Below, piece after piece: positions 1-8,472 of a stretch of DNA of 16,408 bases; positions within the stretch are counted from its first letter, which is position 1, and each line of letters begins with the position of its first letter. A model generated the notes under the pieces. The model ran no database searches and was not told where the DNA came from. It saw nothing but the letters and a program-made list of their open reading frames with translations. The stretch is taken from positions 1 through 16,408 of the forward strand of contig SDVU01000261.1 in the NCBI GenBank assembly GCA_016256075.1. Direction: 5' to 3'. The position numbers and the translations under genes are program-made. The DNA comes from Dictyocoela muelleri (taxonomy: Eukaryota; Microsporidia).

Positions 1-417
1 GAGATTCAGGGATCTGTAAATCTAAGTGAATACCTAGAAATATTCCTAGGGTGAAGTTTCGTCAACTTAATAAAATATAAGTGTATGATTTCAATAAAAA
101 AGATCGGTTCTATAACCGGTTAACCACTCTTTTGTAATTAAAAATTGCCTTAAGCAGAAATGTGACCATTTTTTCATAAGATAATTATGAAAAGTAACGC
201 ATATGTCATGTATTTTGAAATTTTTTTATTAATTAATTGGCATTTACTAAATTTTAGCGTTGCGTACCAGATTTGTTAAATACCTATTAATTGTTTAAAA
301 AAATTCAGAATACTTGTTATTAACGTAACTTTTCTTGAAGCTATTATTTCAAATAAAAAAATGGAAAAATATTAGATAAACGGCATTATTTATTTTTTAA
401 AAGGGGGTGGCAAACTG
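1..417. other. AT-rich intergenic stretch, no gene seen
   Basis: This is A+T-rich sequence with no reading frame I can support. Positions 32-49 form a near-perfect short palindrome (cctagaaatattcctagg) and 103-117 a small hairpin around cggttctataaccg. Neither matches a known element that I recognise. Confidence 0.5.
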
Positions 418-567
418 ATGGAAAACGAATCTTATATTTTTTTAAGTTATAAATTTTTTATTTTTCTGGGCAGATTGCGAATCGTGAAAATTGAAAATCG
501 GGCGAATTGGGTACCAGACGAACGCGCAATCTCCGCGCTTATACAGTTAAGCCTTGGATTATTTTAA
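418..567 (+). CDS. Possible small protein, 49 aa, unrecognised
   Basis: An ATG at 418 opens a 49-codon frame ending in TAA at 565-567. A GGGGG run lies about 12 bases upstream, recalling the GGG/CCC motif found before microsporidian start codons. The N-terminal half is hydrophobic and aromatic (FFIFLGRL) and the C-terminal half reads ANWVPDERAISALIQL. The second half of the frame is clearly richer in G+C than its surroundings (cgaacgcgcaatctccgcgc), so it may be a remnant of an older gene or mobile element and not a living gene. I do not recognise a family. Confidence 0.2.
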   Translation: MENESYIFLSYKFFIFLGRLRIVKIENRANWVPDERAISALIQLSLGLF

Positions 568-990
568 AAATGATATAAATATATATTTACAAAAACATCT
601 ATTAATAATCTAATCGTTAAATTTAAGACTTAGCAAATATTTAGATTGGAAACATCATATATATAATGTTCATGACCTCAAATCTAAACACTGAAAAAAA
701 TTGGTACACAAGTGTTCATATTTAAGAGGAACCACCGTATTTGCATGAGGAATTCGTTTTTTATCTTTTCGGAACAGTAATCAACAACTCGCCGCCGGTG
801 AGTTTTTCCACTGATAAATAGGAGTTTTGATGATTTTGAGAGAGTTTTAGAGGAAGAACCTATAATTTTTTATTTTCTTGTTTTCTAATCATTTTATTTA
901 TAAAAATTATTTATAAATTTATTTTTTAGTTATACAAAATTAAAATAAAACTTTGTTTTTGTACAAAAATTAAAAAATGAATCCAATTAA
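568..990. other. AT-rich intergenic stretch, no gene seen
   Basis: Nothing coding is visible. A small hairpin (actcgccgccggtgagt) lies near 786-802. The remainder is A+T-rich spacer. Confidence 0.5.
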
Positions 991-1200
991 ATTTAAAAAA
1001 GCCGTTTTAAAAAGCTTAATAAAAAACTACAAATTAAATTCATGTATGATATTTTGTGACGCAGGTGCAAATGTTTTTAAAATCTTACAATATTATATAT
1101 ATTAATATTATAAGATTTTAAAACATTTGCAAGAGTGACCAATATATACATGAATTTAATTTGTAGTTTATAGTAAGCTCTTTCATTGGCCTTTTTATGG
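991..1200. repeat. ~200 bp palindrome (foldback / MITE-like)
   Basis: The left arm (about 991-1098) is repeated in reverse complement at about 1103-1200. The best pairs are actacaaattaaattcatg (1026-1044) with catgaatttaatttgtagt (1149-1167) and gcaaatgttt (1067-1076) with aaacatttgc (1121-1130), with a short tatata apex. The pairing carries on outward through aagctt/aagctc to gcc at 1001 and ggc at 1190. There is no coding capacity. The arms are unlike the other palindromes in this window, so this is a separate family or a solitary inverted duplication. No target-site duplication was recognisable. Confidence 0.65.
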
Positions 1201-1632
1201 TACTCTATAATATAACAGTACGAATTTTTTGTATAAAAATAAACATCTTCAAAATTTGCAGTTTTTTGTCTGCTAAGATTTCTTATATTGCAAAGTTGAT
1301 TATTAATAATGGTACATTATGAAAAATCCTCAAAAACCTATAATTACCTGTTACCTGCCGATTCATTTATAAAATAAAAATAATATTTATAGTTATCCTC
1401 TATGTAGTTTATGAATTTAAATAATTAGATTATTAACGAATAAGGTCTAATGTAATATATGTAGATAATTCTTTGGATTGGTAATTATGGATTGATATTG
1501 TTATCATGCAATATAAATAATTTATTCTTAAAAGTAAAAAATAATTTTTATGAATACAAAATTATAAATTTTTAGAATGCCATAAAGAAGTTTTTTTCAA
1601 AAATATAAAAAAAAAATCAGTAAAATTGAAAT
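1201..1632. other. AT-rich intergenic stretch with a SINE scrap
   Basis: This is spacer downstream of the ABCG gene (which reads leftward). Apart from the SINE-like scrap at 1333-1375 I see nothing. The ABCG stop codon at 1633 overlaps an AATAAATAAA run on the minus strand that could serve as a polyadenylation signal, as is usual for the very short 3' ends of microsporidian transcripts. Confidence 0.4.
1333..1375 (+). repeat. Short fragment of the SINE family
   Basis: About 42 bases (aaaaacctataattacctg followed by ttacctgcc) align by eye with the body segment of the full SINE copy near 7400-7440, with roughly eight in ten bases the same. It is an isolated internal scrap without head or tail. 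The short length keeps confidence low. Confidence 0.35.
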
Positions 1633-3384
1633 TTATTTATTTCCTAACTTTAACCGAATACTCGGACTGAATCTGATACTTATCATCACAATACCAATTA
1701 TAATATAAAAAAGACAGCTAAAAACGATTGTAGAAAATATATTCAAGAACGTACACGAGCATACATCACTAATATATTCGGAATCCGGCTTATGACCAGC
1801 GCAGATGTTAATAAACTTTTCATATATTAGATTAGACCAATTTAGTGTGTGCATTAGCCTCAAAAATAGTACGTGAGGATCAACTTTATAAATAATTTTA
1901 AAAAATGATTTCAATAATTGATTTTTGATTCCAATTATTTCCAAAAAAAAATTTCTCAGGTATGAACAAAGATAAAAGAAAATGGTTATGAAGTATATGA
2001 TTTTGTTAAATGTCAAAATTGAAATCAAAAAAGGTAGAAAGAAAATATAAATTATTGGCAAAAATATCATGATGGGATAAAATTTCAAGTCGATGGGTTT
2101 TGGTAAGTATGAGTAGGCTATAAAAACGATCAATGAGTTATAAAAAATCATTTTTATGAAATAAAAAATAACTATAGATACGTAATAACTTGCAGGTTCG
2201 TAATAAAAATGCATTATTTCAGATTTTGTTTCATTTTTTTCTTCAATAATAAGCATCATCATATCGAAAGACAAAATCAACAGGATTATGTTCATTATCA
2301 TGTATATCGTTGCAAATGATATTTTTGTTTGGATATATAAGTCATCACCATCAGTATATTTAGAACAATATACCAGAAACCAAAATATGAAAATTGGGAT
2401 AATATTGATAATATAGAACTTAGGATTTAACCCTTTAACCTGAAATCGTCTCATCATTAAATAAAAAATATCTTTCATTTTCATCCTAATTTTAATATCT
2501 AATGGAGTATCTCTTATTGGTTTTGTATATTCACTTCCGCCTTTTTTTTCAATTGCTGTTGCCATTTCCCAAATTTTTTGTTTTTTAATATCAACTTCAT
2601 CATACCTCTCGTCATAGTCAATAGCCTCGGAAATATTTTCGTGTATGGAATTTTCCGATAAAATTGGGAATCCGTGTGCGCTAAGAGTTGGTAAACAGGC
2701 ATTTAGATAATCGCAATAAACTACTAAGCCTCTTGAAATTAACATTACTTTATCAAATAAATTGTAAACATGATCCCCTGGTTGATGAAGAGACGCAATA
2801 ATTATTTTTTGCTCTTCAGTGACTAATTTTCGCAGAACCTGAATTACGTTCAAGGCATTCTTTGAATCAAGACCACTTGTTGGTTCATCTAAAATGAGTA
2901 TAGATGGATTGGCAATAATTGCGTTCGCTATGGATGCAATTTTTTTCTCACCACCAGATAATTTTTTAATTTTTTGAAGTTTTACGTGAGTCAGTCGCAA
3001 GTCTTTAAGTAAATTATTAATCTTGCCGGGTATATCACCGGTTATGCCGGAAAATTTTGCAGTATAATAAATATAATCAAATACGTTCAATTCACTTTTA
3101 AAATCCGAAATTTGTTCGACATAACGGCATTTCTCTTTCCAGACTTTCAAGTTTCTTTCTTTTCCTTCATATAAGATTTGACCTGTTGTTATGGTTTGGT
3201 TTTCAACTATTCCAACAAGTGTGTTGAGGAATGTTGACTTTCCGCTTCCACTTTCGCCCAATATTGCCATCATTTCACCTTTCTTAACATGCCCAGTCGT
3301 ATTGTATAATGCTTGGAAGTATTTTTCTTTGTTAGTTTTGTTGGTGTTCTTGAGTTTGATAGAAAGATTGTTCCATTGGATCAT
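1633..3384 (-). CDS. ABC transporter, ABCG (White/BCRP) half-transporter
   Basis: This 583 aa protein has the reverse ABCG order, with the ATPase domain before the membrane domain. It shows Walker A GESGSGKST (residues 43-51), a Q-loop glutamine (Q91), the signature LSGGEKK (142-148), Walker B ILILDEP (162-168), the D-loop SGLDS (170-174) and an H-loop histidine (H200). Six hydrophobic segments follow (about 324-340, 356-378, 399-424, 436-458, 462-480, 546-570). It should act as a homo- or heterodimer in a membrane, driving a substrate across with ATP; the substrate cannot be told from sequence. Microsporidia carry expanded ABCG sets, thought to serve exchange with the host cell. All catalytic motifs are intact and there is no intron, so it looks functional. 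The length is typical of a half-transporter. The start at 3384 is preceded directly by GAGGGGT and by a TATA-like tataaata. Confidence 0.95.
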   Translation of the reverse strand: MIQWNNLSIKLKNTNKTNKEKYFQALYNTTGHVKKGEMMAILGESGSGKSTFLNTLVGIVENQTITTGQILYEGKERNLKVWKEKCRYVEQISDFKSELNVFDYIYYTAKFSGITGDIPGKINNLLKDLRLTHVKLQKIKKLSGGEKKIASIANAIIANPSILILDEPTSGLDSKNALNVIQVLRKLVTEEQKIIIASLHQPGDHVYNLFDKVMLISRGLVVYCDYLNACLPTLSAHGFPILSENSIHENISEAIDYDERYDEVDIKKQKIWEMATAIEKKGGSEYTKPIRDTPLDIKIRMKMKDIFYLMMRRFQVKGLNPKFYIINIIPIFIFWFLVYCSKYTDGDDLYIQTKISFATIYMIMNIILLILSFDMMMLIIEEKNETKSEIMHFYYEPASYYVSIVIFYFIKMIFYNSLIVFIAYSYLPKPIDLKFYPIMIFLPIIYIFFLPFLISILTFNKIIYFITIFFYLCSYLRNFFLEIIGIKNQLLKSFFKIIYKVDPHVLFLRLMHTLNWSNLIYEKFINICAGHKPDSEYISDVCSCTFLNIFSTIVFSCLFYIIIGIVMISIRFSPSIRLKLGNK

Positions 3385-3436
3385 ACCCCTCTTTTTAGAA
3401 TTTTTTATTTATACTTTTGATTTTTAAAAAAGGGGG
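3385..3436 (-). promoter_or_regulatory. Start-proximal GGGG motif and TATA-like box of the ABCG gene
   Basis: Read on the minus strand, gaggggt lies immediately before the ATG. A TATA-like tataaataaa lies about 20-30 bases upstream, and a second G/C run (ggagccccct) about 45-55 bases upstream. CCC or GGG motifs close to start codons are known as core expression signals in microsporidia. The assignment here is by position only. Confidence 0.5.
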
Positions 3437-3850
3437 CTCCTTACTGATTAAAGTAGATATTTAGAAGGCTAAATTAAAAAATCGATTTGATTAGATCAAA
3501 TAATAAAAATTATTAAAAAAAAATAAATCTAGAAAACATTCTAAACTCCTGAAAATAATGAAATCTATTCCATTTCATAAGTAATATTGTGATTAATATA
3601 AAAAAATATTTGTATTAAATCAGAATCCGTGCCATTCCAATAGTTTCATGATAATTAAGTTTTAAAAAAAACATTTATATTTTTATGGCCAATACATAGG
3701 CAAAATTTGCTAACTAAATAAGCCTGCTTGTATCGTTAAAAGAAGTAAATTGTCTTAAATATTTAAAAATTATTGATATGTATCCCTAGATTTTATTTTA
3801 ATAAGATTTTAACAGAAAATATTTTTGTTATAAAAAAGTTATATATTTAT
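3437..3850. other. AT-rich intergenic stretch, no gene seen
   Basis: This is upstream of the ABCG gene and very rich in A and T. I see no gene, RNA or repeat of note until the end of the SINE copy at 3851. Confidence 0.5.
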
Positions 3851-4302
3851 ATTACATGTTGACAACATCCATAGCTACCATCCCGGAGAGTTGTCTCCTA
3901 CCGTGGTCTTCGACCTTTGGTTCTTGGCGTTACAATAATACGTCACTTCCTAAGCTACCCAGAACCACAGCTGTATACGCGATATTCGTTTTATCAATGA
4001 ATCACCATGATACAGGTAATTAGTGACTTTTCATGAATTTATATTTTTCACTACTTTTTGACGAGACGCGTCGCCGCACTCATACCCACACCTAGGAGAG
4101 TACCTTCTGTTTCATTTTCATATTAGACCAAGTCTTAATCAGGTATACCACACTGGAACAGCTGTATATTAAACTATATTTCTATATTTTTGACCGCTTA
4201 ATATCATTCCCTCATTATTTATTAAAGAGTGCCGTCAGCGGGATTCGGACCTCGATACTTAAATTTTAAATTCTAGAGTGTTAACCACTGAGCTATCTGG
4301 CA
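3851..4302 (-). mobile_element. tRNA-derived SINE, full-length copy A
   Basis: Read on the minus strand the repeat starts with a tRNA-like head (tgccagatagctcagtgg, 4302 downward). The A box TAGCTCAGTGG is at 4285-4295 and the B box GGTCCGAATCC at 4241-4251, both fitting RNA polymerase III consensus. The head runs on to gctgacggca, which can pair in part with the first bases like an acceptor stem. A ~370 bp body follows and ends with the palindromic atgttgacaacat and a short AT tail. It is non-coding. Flanking direct repeats atatatttat (3841-3850) and atatattttt (4303-4312) match at 9 of 10 bases and may be the target-site duplication, though the sequence is simple. It shares its whole length with copies at 7129, 12753 and, without the head, 13946. 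Confidence 0.8.
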
Positions 4303-4984
4303 ATATATTTTTATTTTTTTTCATGAAATTTATGATGGCATTTGGTAGCCACGCTTATATCTGTTGGTGGCCACCCGGCACGAGTTACTACCCCTGCCTT
4401 AAATTTATAAAATAAAAAAATCTCGAAATTTTCAATTTCTATTATGTTATAAATAGTCAAATTTGGTAGCAAAGAAGCTGTTTACAGAATTATATCAGTT
4501 TAAGTTGAGAATTATTTATTGCTTAAATAAATTAAATCTAATGACAGAAATAAATTTTAAATAATTAATAGCATTTATTCAGAACAGTGTTCATTTACAG
4601 AGCATTTCGTTTTTGTTGACATTACAGCGCGACACCATCTATTTTTTTCGACAACACATTGTATTTTAATTGAAACCACATTGCATTTTTTTGATACTAT
4701 ATAACATCTTAATTTATTCGTTGCTATAGTTTATTAAATCCTAGATGAACATCCCACACCTTCGTTTTTTTATAGCAGGAATTTCATAAAATCACCACAA
4801 AGGCTAATAAAAAGTCCGAAATGAGCACGGTAATTTTAATATAGAAAATAAATAGTGCATAAAAATCTGGCGAATTAAAGCAGTGAAGCATCAATATTCC
4901 ACTGTTCACTATATTTTCCTTAATTTGTCACTGCATTCTGTCCACTCTCGAAAATCTATTCTGTTCTATTTTTAATAGACCAAG
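4303..4984. other. Intergenic stretch with a small GC-rich block
   Basis: A block at about 4344-4399 (including ggtggccacc, a 10 bp palindrome) is much richer in G+C than its surroundings. It may be the remnant of an unrecognised repeat lying just upstream of the SINE head. The rest is A+T-rich spacer with no supportable gene. Confidence 0.4.
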
Positions 4985-5170
4985 CCGTCCTTTATACTGG
5001 ATTCTTTATAGTTATAGACCTTTTTTTTAAAGTTATAGGTCTATTTTTGAAGTTATAGGCCTTTTTTTAGAGTTACAAACTCGTTTTTATAGTTAAATAC
5101 TATTTTTTCAAACTTTTATCTACATTTCTTTCAGACATATAGACATGTTTTTATGAACTTATAGATACAT
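4985..5170. repeat. Degenerate ~20 bp tandem repeat
   Basis: Units resembling gttataggtctatttttgaa recur with drift (gttatagacc, gttataggtc, gttataggcc, gttacaaact, gttaaatact), spaced about 20 bases apart. This is a decayed minisatellite with no coding potential. Confidence 0.5.
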
Positions 5171-5209
5171 TTTACCAGTGTTATAGTGATTCTCGAAGAT
5201 CAACGTCGA

Positions 5210-5460
5210 TTAATTTTTTTTAACCCCTATTTTAAACACGTATTTTTAACCCGTATTTTTTAACATGCGTTGTATGGCCTTTATTATAATCTTTATTTGC
5301 TAACAATTGTTTTTAACTCTTATTTTCTATAGTAATTTCTTACCCACATTTTTAACCCCCATTTTAACATGTATTTATTAACACATATTTATTAATGCTT
5401 ATTTTTTGTTATTTACTTTTTAACCCTCTTTTTCAACCCCGTTTTTTTCACAAAATTAAA
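5210..5460. repeat. Degenerate TTTTTAACCC-type repeats
   Basis: The motif tttttaaccc (variants taaccccta, taacccgta, taacccccat, taaccctct, caaccccgt) recurs irregularly about every 15-30 bases. This is simple, drifted repeat sequence. A second small set, tcaatcaaaattctc, recurs between 5515 and 5605. Confidence 0.45.
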
Positions 5461-5639
5461 AAATAAATATTAAAAAAAGACTAGTACATTGTTTTTCATA
5501 TTAAATTCACACTTTTTCAATCAAAATTCTCATTTTATATTTTTTTAATTTTTTTTTTGAAAAAAATTTCAATCAAAATTCTCTTTTTTTCAATCGAAAT
5601 TCACACTTTAAAAAAAATAAAAAAAATTTATTAACCATC

Positions 5640-6628
5640 CAGTATAATTTCATTTTTGAACACCTTGGCAGAAACTTAAGTATATGAAGATAATAATTTT
5701 AGCACTGAACACTTTCTATTTCATTTAAAGACCCGCTTAATAGGTAAAATAATTCAGATTCGGAATTACAATTAGATCGTCGAATTAAATCTTTCCATTA
5801 TGAAAAAAGGTTTTCAATTGGATTTAAGAACGGAGAATAAGGTGGGAGATATAGAATTGAATGCTGTGTATTTTCAACCAAATTCGTAATTAGCTTGACT
5901 TATGGAATGATATATTATTCATGACAATAACTGCATTTTCTACATTAATAGCCCTTAAAATATCAAAAATTTGATTAAAAAAATTTCAAAAGATAATGAA
6001 TTGTATGCACCCAATTTCATTTTGTGGCAAATTACTCTATTTCTACTCATTGAGCAATAGTGATATATTTCTCGTTTTTAAACTTCTCACGACAGCATTT
6101 GCTCGAGTTCCTCTTAGAGACCTCCCCCTACTTCTTCTCATCGATACATTAAATCCGGCTTCATCTAAAAAAATGTTTTGGCCATCATTTTCGGCTAAGA
6201 TCTCATAAAACTTTTAAGCATATATAAACCTGTTATTAATTACGCTGTCAAAATTTCTAAGTGTAGGTATCAATTCAAGCCTCTTTAAAGAATATTTAAA
6301 ATTTTTAATTGTCCTAAAAATATGTAGGAATAGAAACATTGATGTTATAATCTCTTAGAATATTGTCTTTGATTTTTCGTAAACTCAGAGTGGCATCATT
6401 GTCTAAATAGTTTTTGATTGAAAAATTATGATCCTCATTTAAAAAGTTTCATCGGCCACCACCTCGTTTTTCGGTACTTATTTTACCCGACTCTTTAAAC
6501 CTTGAAATTATTTTTGAGATGGTAGTACGGTTATAATTAGACATAAGTGCGATTTCAGTTATTTTCAATCCTTCTAGATCAAATTTAGTAGCTATCTCTC
6601 GTTTTTCTTGTTCAGTTTGCATCCCCAT
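5640..6628 (-). pseudogene. Tc1/mariner (IS630-like, DDE_3) transposase, decayed
   Basis: Read leftward from the ATG at 6628 (CCC two bases upstream, as CCCttATG), the frame encodes a helix-turn-helix domain (ITEIALMSNYNRTTISKII, then FKESGKISTEKRGGG), typical of IS630/Tc1 transposases. The open frame ends at 6449 with TGA where the family usually continues RRSK. Homology goes on in the same frame as LDNDATLSLRKIKDN (about 6370-6415), then in other frames as NIFLDEAGFNVSMRRSRG (about 6125-6180, first catalytic Asp), AVIVMNNISFHKS (about 5900-5940, where the second Asp is now Asn) and LPPYSPFLNPIENLFS (about 5800-5850, with the third acidic residue). At least four stops or frameshifts separate these blocks, so it is inactive. 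It probably came from a different family than the foldback element that starts 26 bp upstream of it. Confidence 0.85.
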
Positions 6629-6668
6629 AAGGGTTTCTAAGGTATGAATTTTACAGGGTTTTGAAAGT

Positions 6669-6888
6669 AGTGAGAGCCCTCTTTGCAATTAGTGAGAGCT
6701 CTCTTTGCAATTAGTGAGAGCCCTCTTTTCAGTTAATGAGAGCCCTCTTTTCAGTTAGTGAGAGCCTTCTTTTCAGTTAGTGAGAGCCCTCTTTTCAGTT
6801 AGTGAGAGCTCTCTTTTCAGTTAGTGAGAGCTCTCTTTTCAGTTAGTGAGAGCCCTCTTTTCAGTTAGTGAGAGCCATTTTTCAAAAC
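6669..6888. repeat. 22 bp tandem array, 10 units (left foldback arm)
   Basis: Ten phase-perfect 22 bp units start agtgagagccctc and end ttttcagtt or tttgcaatt; the tenth is diverged. Such subterminal arrays in transposons often bind the transposase; that role is inference here. Confidence 0.9.
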
Positions 6889-7128
6889 ATTATTTTCTTA
6901 CGAAATAATATTACCCCCTAACAATGCCAATAAAATAAAAAGGAAAAGATAACGAAATGCCTTGAGGTGTTGGGTAGTAAAAGGTTTGACCAGGTCATTA
7001 TTTATCTGCAATTTAAGTAAAAGTTTTATTTTTTTATATATACAATTATTGACATTAGAGTTTTAAAAAATCCTACAATTAAATTGTGAGAAAATTTTTG
7101 TCAAAAAATATTTTTTATAAAAAATATT

Positions 7129-7578
7129 TGCCAGATATCTCAGTGGTTAACACTCTTGAATGTAAATTTAAGTATCGTGGTTCGAATCCCGCTGAGGTCA
7201 CTCTTTAATAAATAATGAGGGGATGACATTAAGCGGTGTTAAGAAAATAATTATAGTATAATATACAGTTATTCCAGTGTGGTATAGCTGATTAAGACTC
7301 GGTCTAATATGAAAATGAAGCAGAGGGGGCTCTCTTATGTGTGGAGATGTGTGCGACGACGCATCTAGGCAAAAAGTAGTGAAAAATATAAATTCATAAA
7401 AGCCTATAATTACCCGTATCCTGCTGAGTCATTGATAGAACAAAGATCGCCTATACAGCTGGGCTTCTGTGTACCTTAGGAAGTGAGGTATTATTGGAAC
7501 ACCAAGAACCAAAGGTCGCAGACCATGGTAGGAGACCACTCTCCGGGTTTTCAGCTATGGATGTTGTCAACATGTAAT
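7129..7578 (+). mobile_element. tRNA-derived SINE, full-length copy B, inside the foldback element
   Basis: The head starts tgccagatatctcagtgg. The A box TATCTCAGTGG lies at 7136-7146 and a perfect B box GGTTCGAATCC at 7179-7189. A body collinear with copy A follows and ends in atgttgtcaacat (7561-7573), then taatatatata. It sits at the apex of the 6654-7959 palindrome. The flanks ataaaaaatatt (before 7130) and ataaaatatttt (7582-7593) resemble a target-site duplication with one length difference. The insertion must postdate formation of the foldback, because neither arm carries SINE sequence. It has no coding capacity and, like all SINEs, would depend on a partner LINE for reverse transcriptase; none is present in the window. 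Confidence 0.85.
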
Positions 7579-7800
7579 ATATATAAAATATTTTAAACCA
7601 AATAAGTTTTTTTGTAAATTTATATTTTTTTTTGACAAAAATTTCCTCACAATTTTATTGTAGGATTTTTTAAAGGTCCTAATATAAATAATTATATTTG
7701 CATAACAACACCTCAAGGCATTTCGTTATCTTTTCCTTTTTATTTTATTTGCATTGTTAGGGGGTAATATTATTTCGTAAAAAAAATAATGTTTTGAAAA

Positions 7801-7944
7801 ATGGCTCTCACTAACTGAAAAGAGGGCTCTCACTAACTGAAAAGAGAGCTCCCATTAACTGAAAAGAGGGCTCTCATTAACTGAAAAGAGGGCTCTCACT
7901 AATTGCAAAGAGGGCTCTCACTAATTGCAAAGAGGGCTATCACT
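7801..7944. repeat. 22 bp tandem array, 7 units (right foldback arm)
   Basis: This is the reverse complement of the left-arm array: one partial unit (7801-7812) and six full units (7813-7944) reading aactgaaaagagggctctca. The copy number (7) differs from the left arm (10), so the arrays have expanded or contracted independently since the palindrome formed. Confidence 0.9.
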
Positions 7945-7961
7945 ACTTGCAAAACCCTGTA

Positions 7962-8160
7962 AGTAGTAAAAATAAAAATTCATGAAAAAGCCTCTAATTA
8001 CCTGTATCCGGCAGTGTCAATGATTAAACGAAAATCGCGTATACAGCTGGGTAGCTTAGGAAGTGACGTATTATTAAAACATTAAAAAACAAAGATCTGA
8101 AGATCACAATGGGAAACAACTCTCCGGGTTAACAACTATGAATGTTGTAAGCATGTAGTA
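7962..8160 (+). mobile_element. SINE copy C, 3' half only
   Basis: The sequence from agtagtaaaaataaaaattc through acagctgggtagcttagg to the tail aatgttgtaagcatgtagta aligns with the second half of copies A and B. The 5' half is missing and the break coincides exactly with the right end of the foldback element. The missing half is not found on the other side of that element, where a transposase relic lies instead. The left edge therefore reflects a deletion or rearrangement, not a simple insertion into the SINE. Confidence 0.75.
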
Positions 8161-8420
8161 ATATTAATGTATTAACAATTCAACATTAACAATTTAACAT
8201 TAACAATTTAACATTAGCAATTCAACAATAACAATTCAACATTAACAATTTAACAATTTAACAATAACAATTTAATATTAACAATTCAACAATAACAATT
8301 CAACAATAACAATTCAACATTAACAATTCAGCATTAACAATTCAACATTAACAAATTCAACATTAACAAATTCAACATTAACAATTCAGCATTATCAATT
8401 TAATATTAACACTCAATCTT
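8161..8420. repeat. 14 bp tandem array upstream of the delta-COP gene
   Basis: About eighteen units of roughly 14 bp (taacaattcaacat, with variants such as taacaatttaacat and taacaattcagcat) run from the tail of SINE copy C almost to the delta-COP start. Its position, in the ~310 bp before the start codon, means that any promoter lies in or after the array. Confidence 0.85.
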
Positions 8421-8469
8421 ATAATTAATTAACAAATCTTATAATTAATTATTTTCAACTTTCAAAATA

Positions 8470-8472
8470 CCC
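8470..8472 (+). promoter_or_regulatory. CCC motif abutting the delta-COP start codon
   Basis: The start context is ATACCCATG. A CCC immediately before the ATG is a known microsporidian start-proximal motif, and the same arrangement is seen at 13561. Confidence 0.5.

Larger units (their letters stand above)
6654..7959. mobile_element. Tc1/mariner-like foldback element, interrupted by a SINE
   Basis: The ends are perfect inverted repeats (CAGGGTTTTG at 6654 and CAAAACCCTG ending 7959), each next to a TA dinucleotide (6652-6653, 7960-7961), which fits the TA target duplication of Tc1/mariner elements. Each arm continues with an array of a 22 bp unit, then aataatattaccccctaaca, then an ATG (6924 on plus; mirrored at 7752-7754), then sequence that includes gataacgaaatgccttgagg in both arms. 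The arms run to about 7128 and from 7579, around a SINE. A related end with a transposase start in the same position occurs at 10169. The element therefore looks like an inverted duplication of the 5' end of an autonomous transposon. It carries no transposase of its own and must have moved, if at all, in trans. The left arm holds about 65 bp (near 6970-7035) missing from the right. Confidence 0.8.

Noticed and set aside
5210-5460. Interstitial telomere repeats (taacccc-like motifs)
   Set aside because: The spacing is irregular, the units vary and do not match TTAGG or TTAGGG; it looks like drifted simple sequence.
5996-6208. 70-codon open frame on the plus strand
   Set aside because: It is antisense to the first catalytic block of the Tc1/mariner transposase relic.
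6669-6888. CRISPR-like array
   Set aside because: The 22 bp units follow one another without spacers, the sequence is eukaryotic, and the array is mirrored in the other arm of a transposon.
7130-7203. A functional tRNA gene (A and B boxes, tRNA-like ends)
   Set aside because: The D, anticodon and T stems do not pair properly, the same head recurs at 4302 and 13221 joined to the same ~370 bp body, and the whole behaves as a dispersed repeat.
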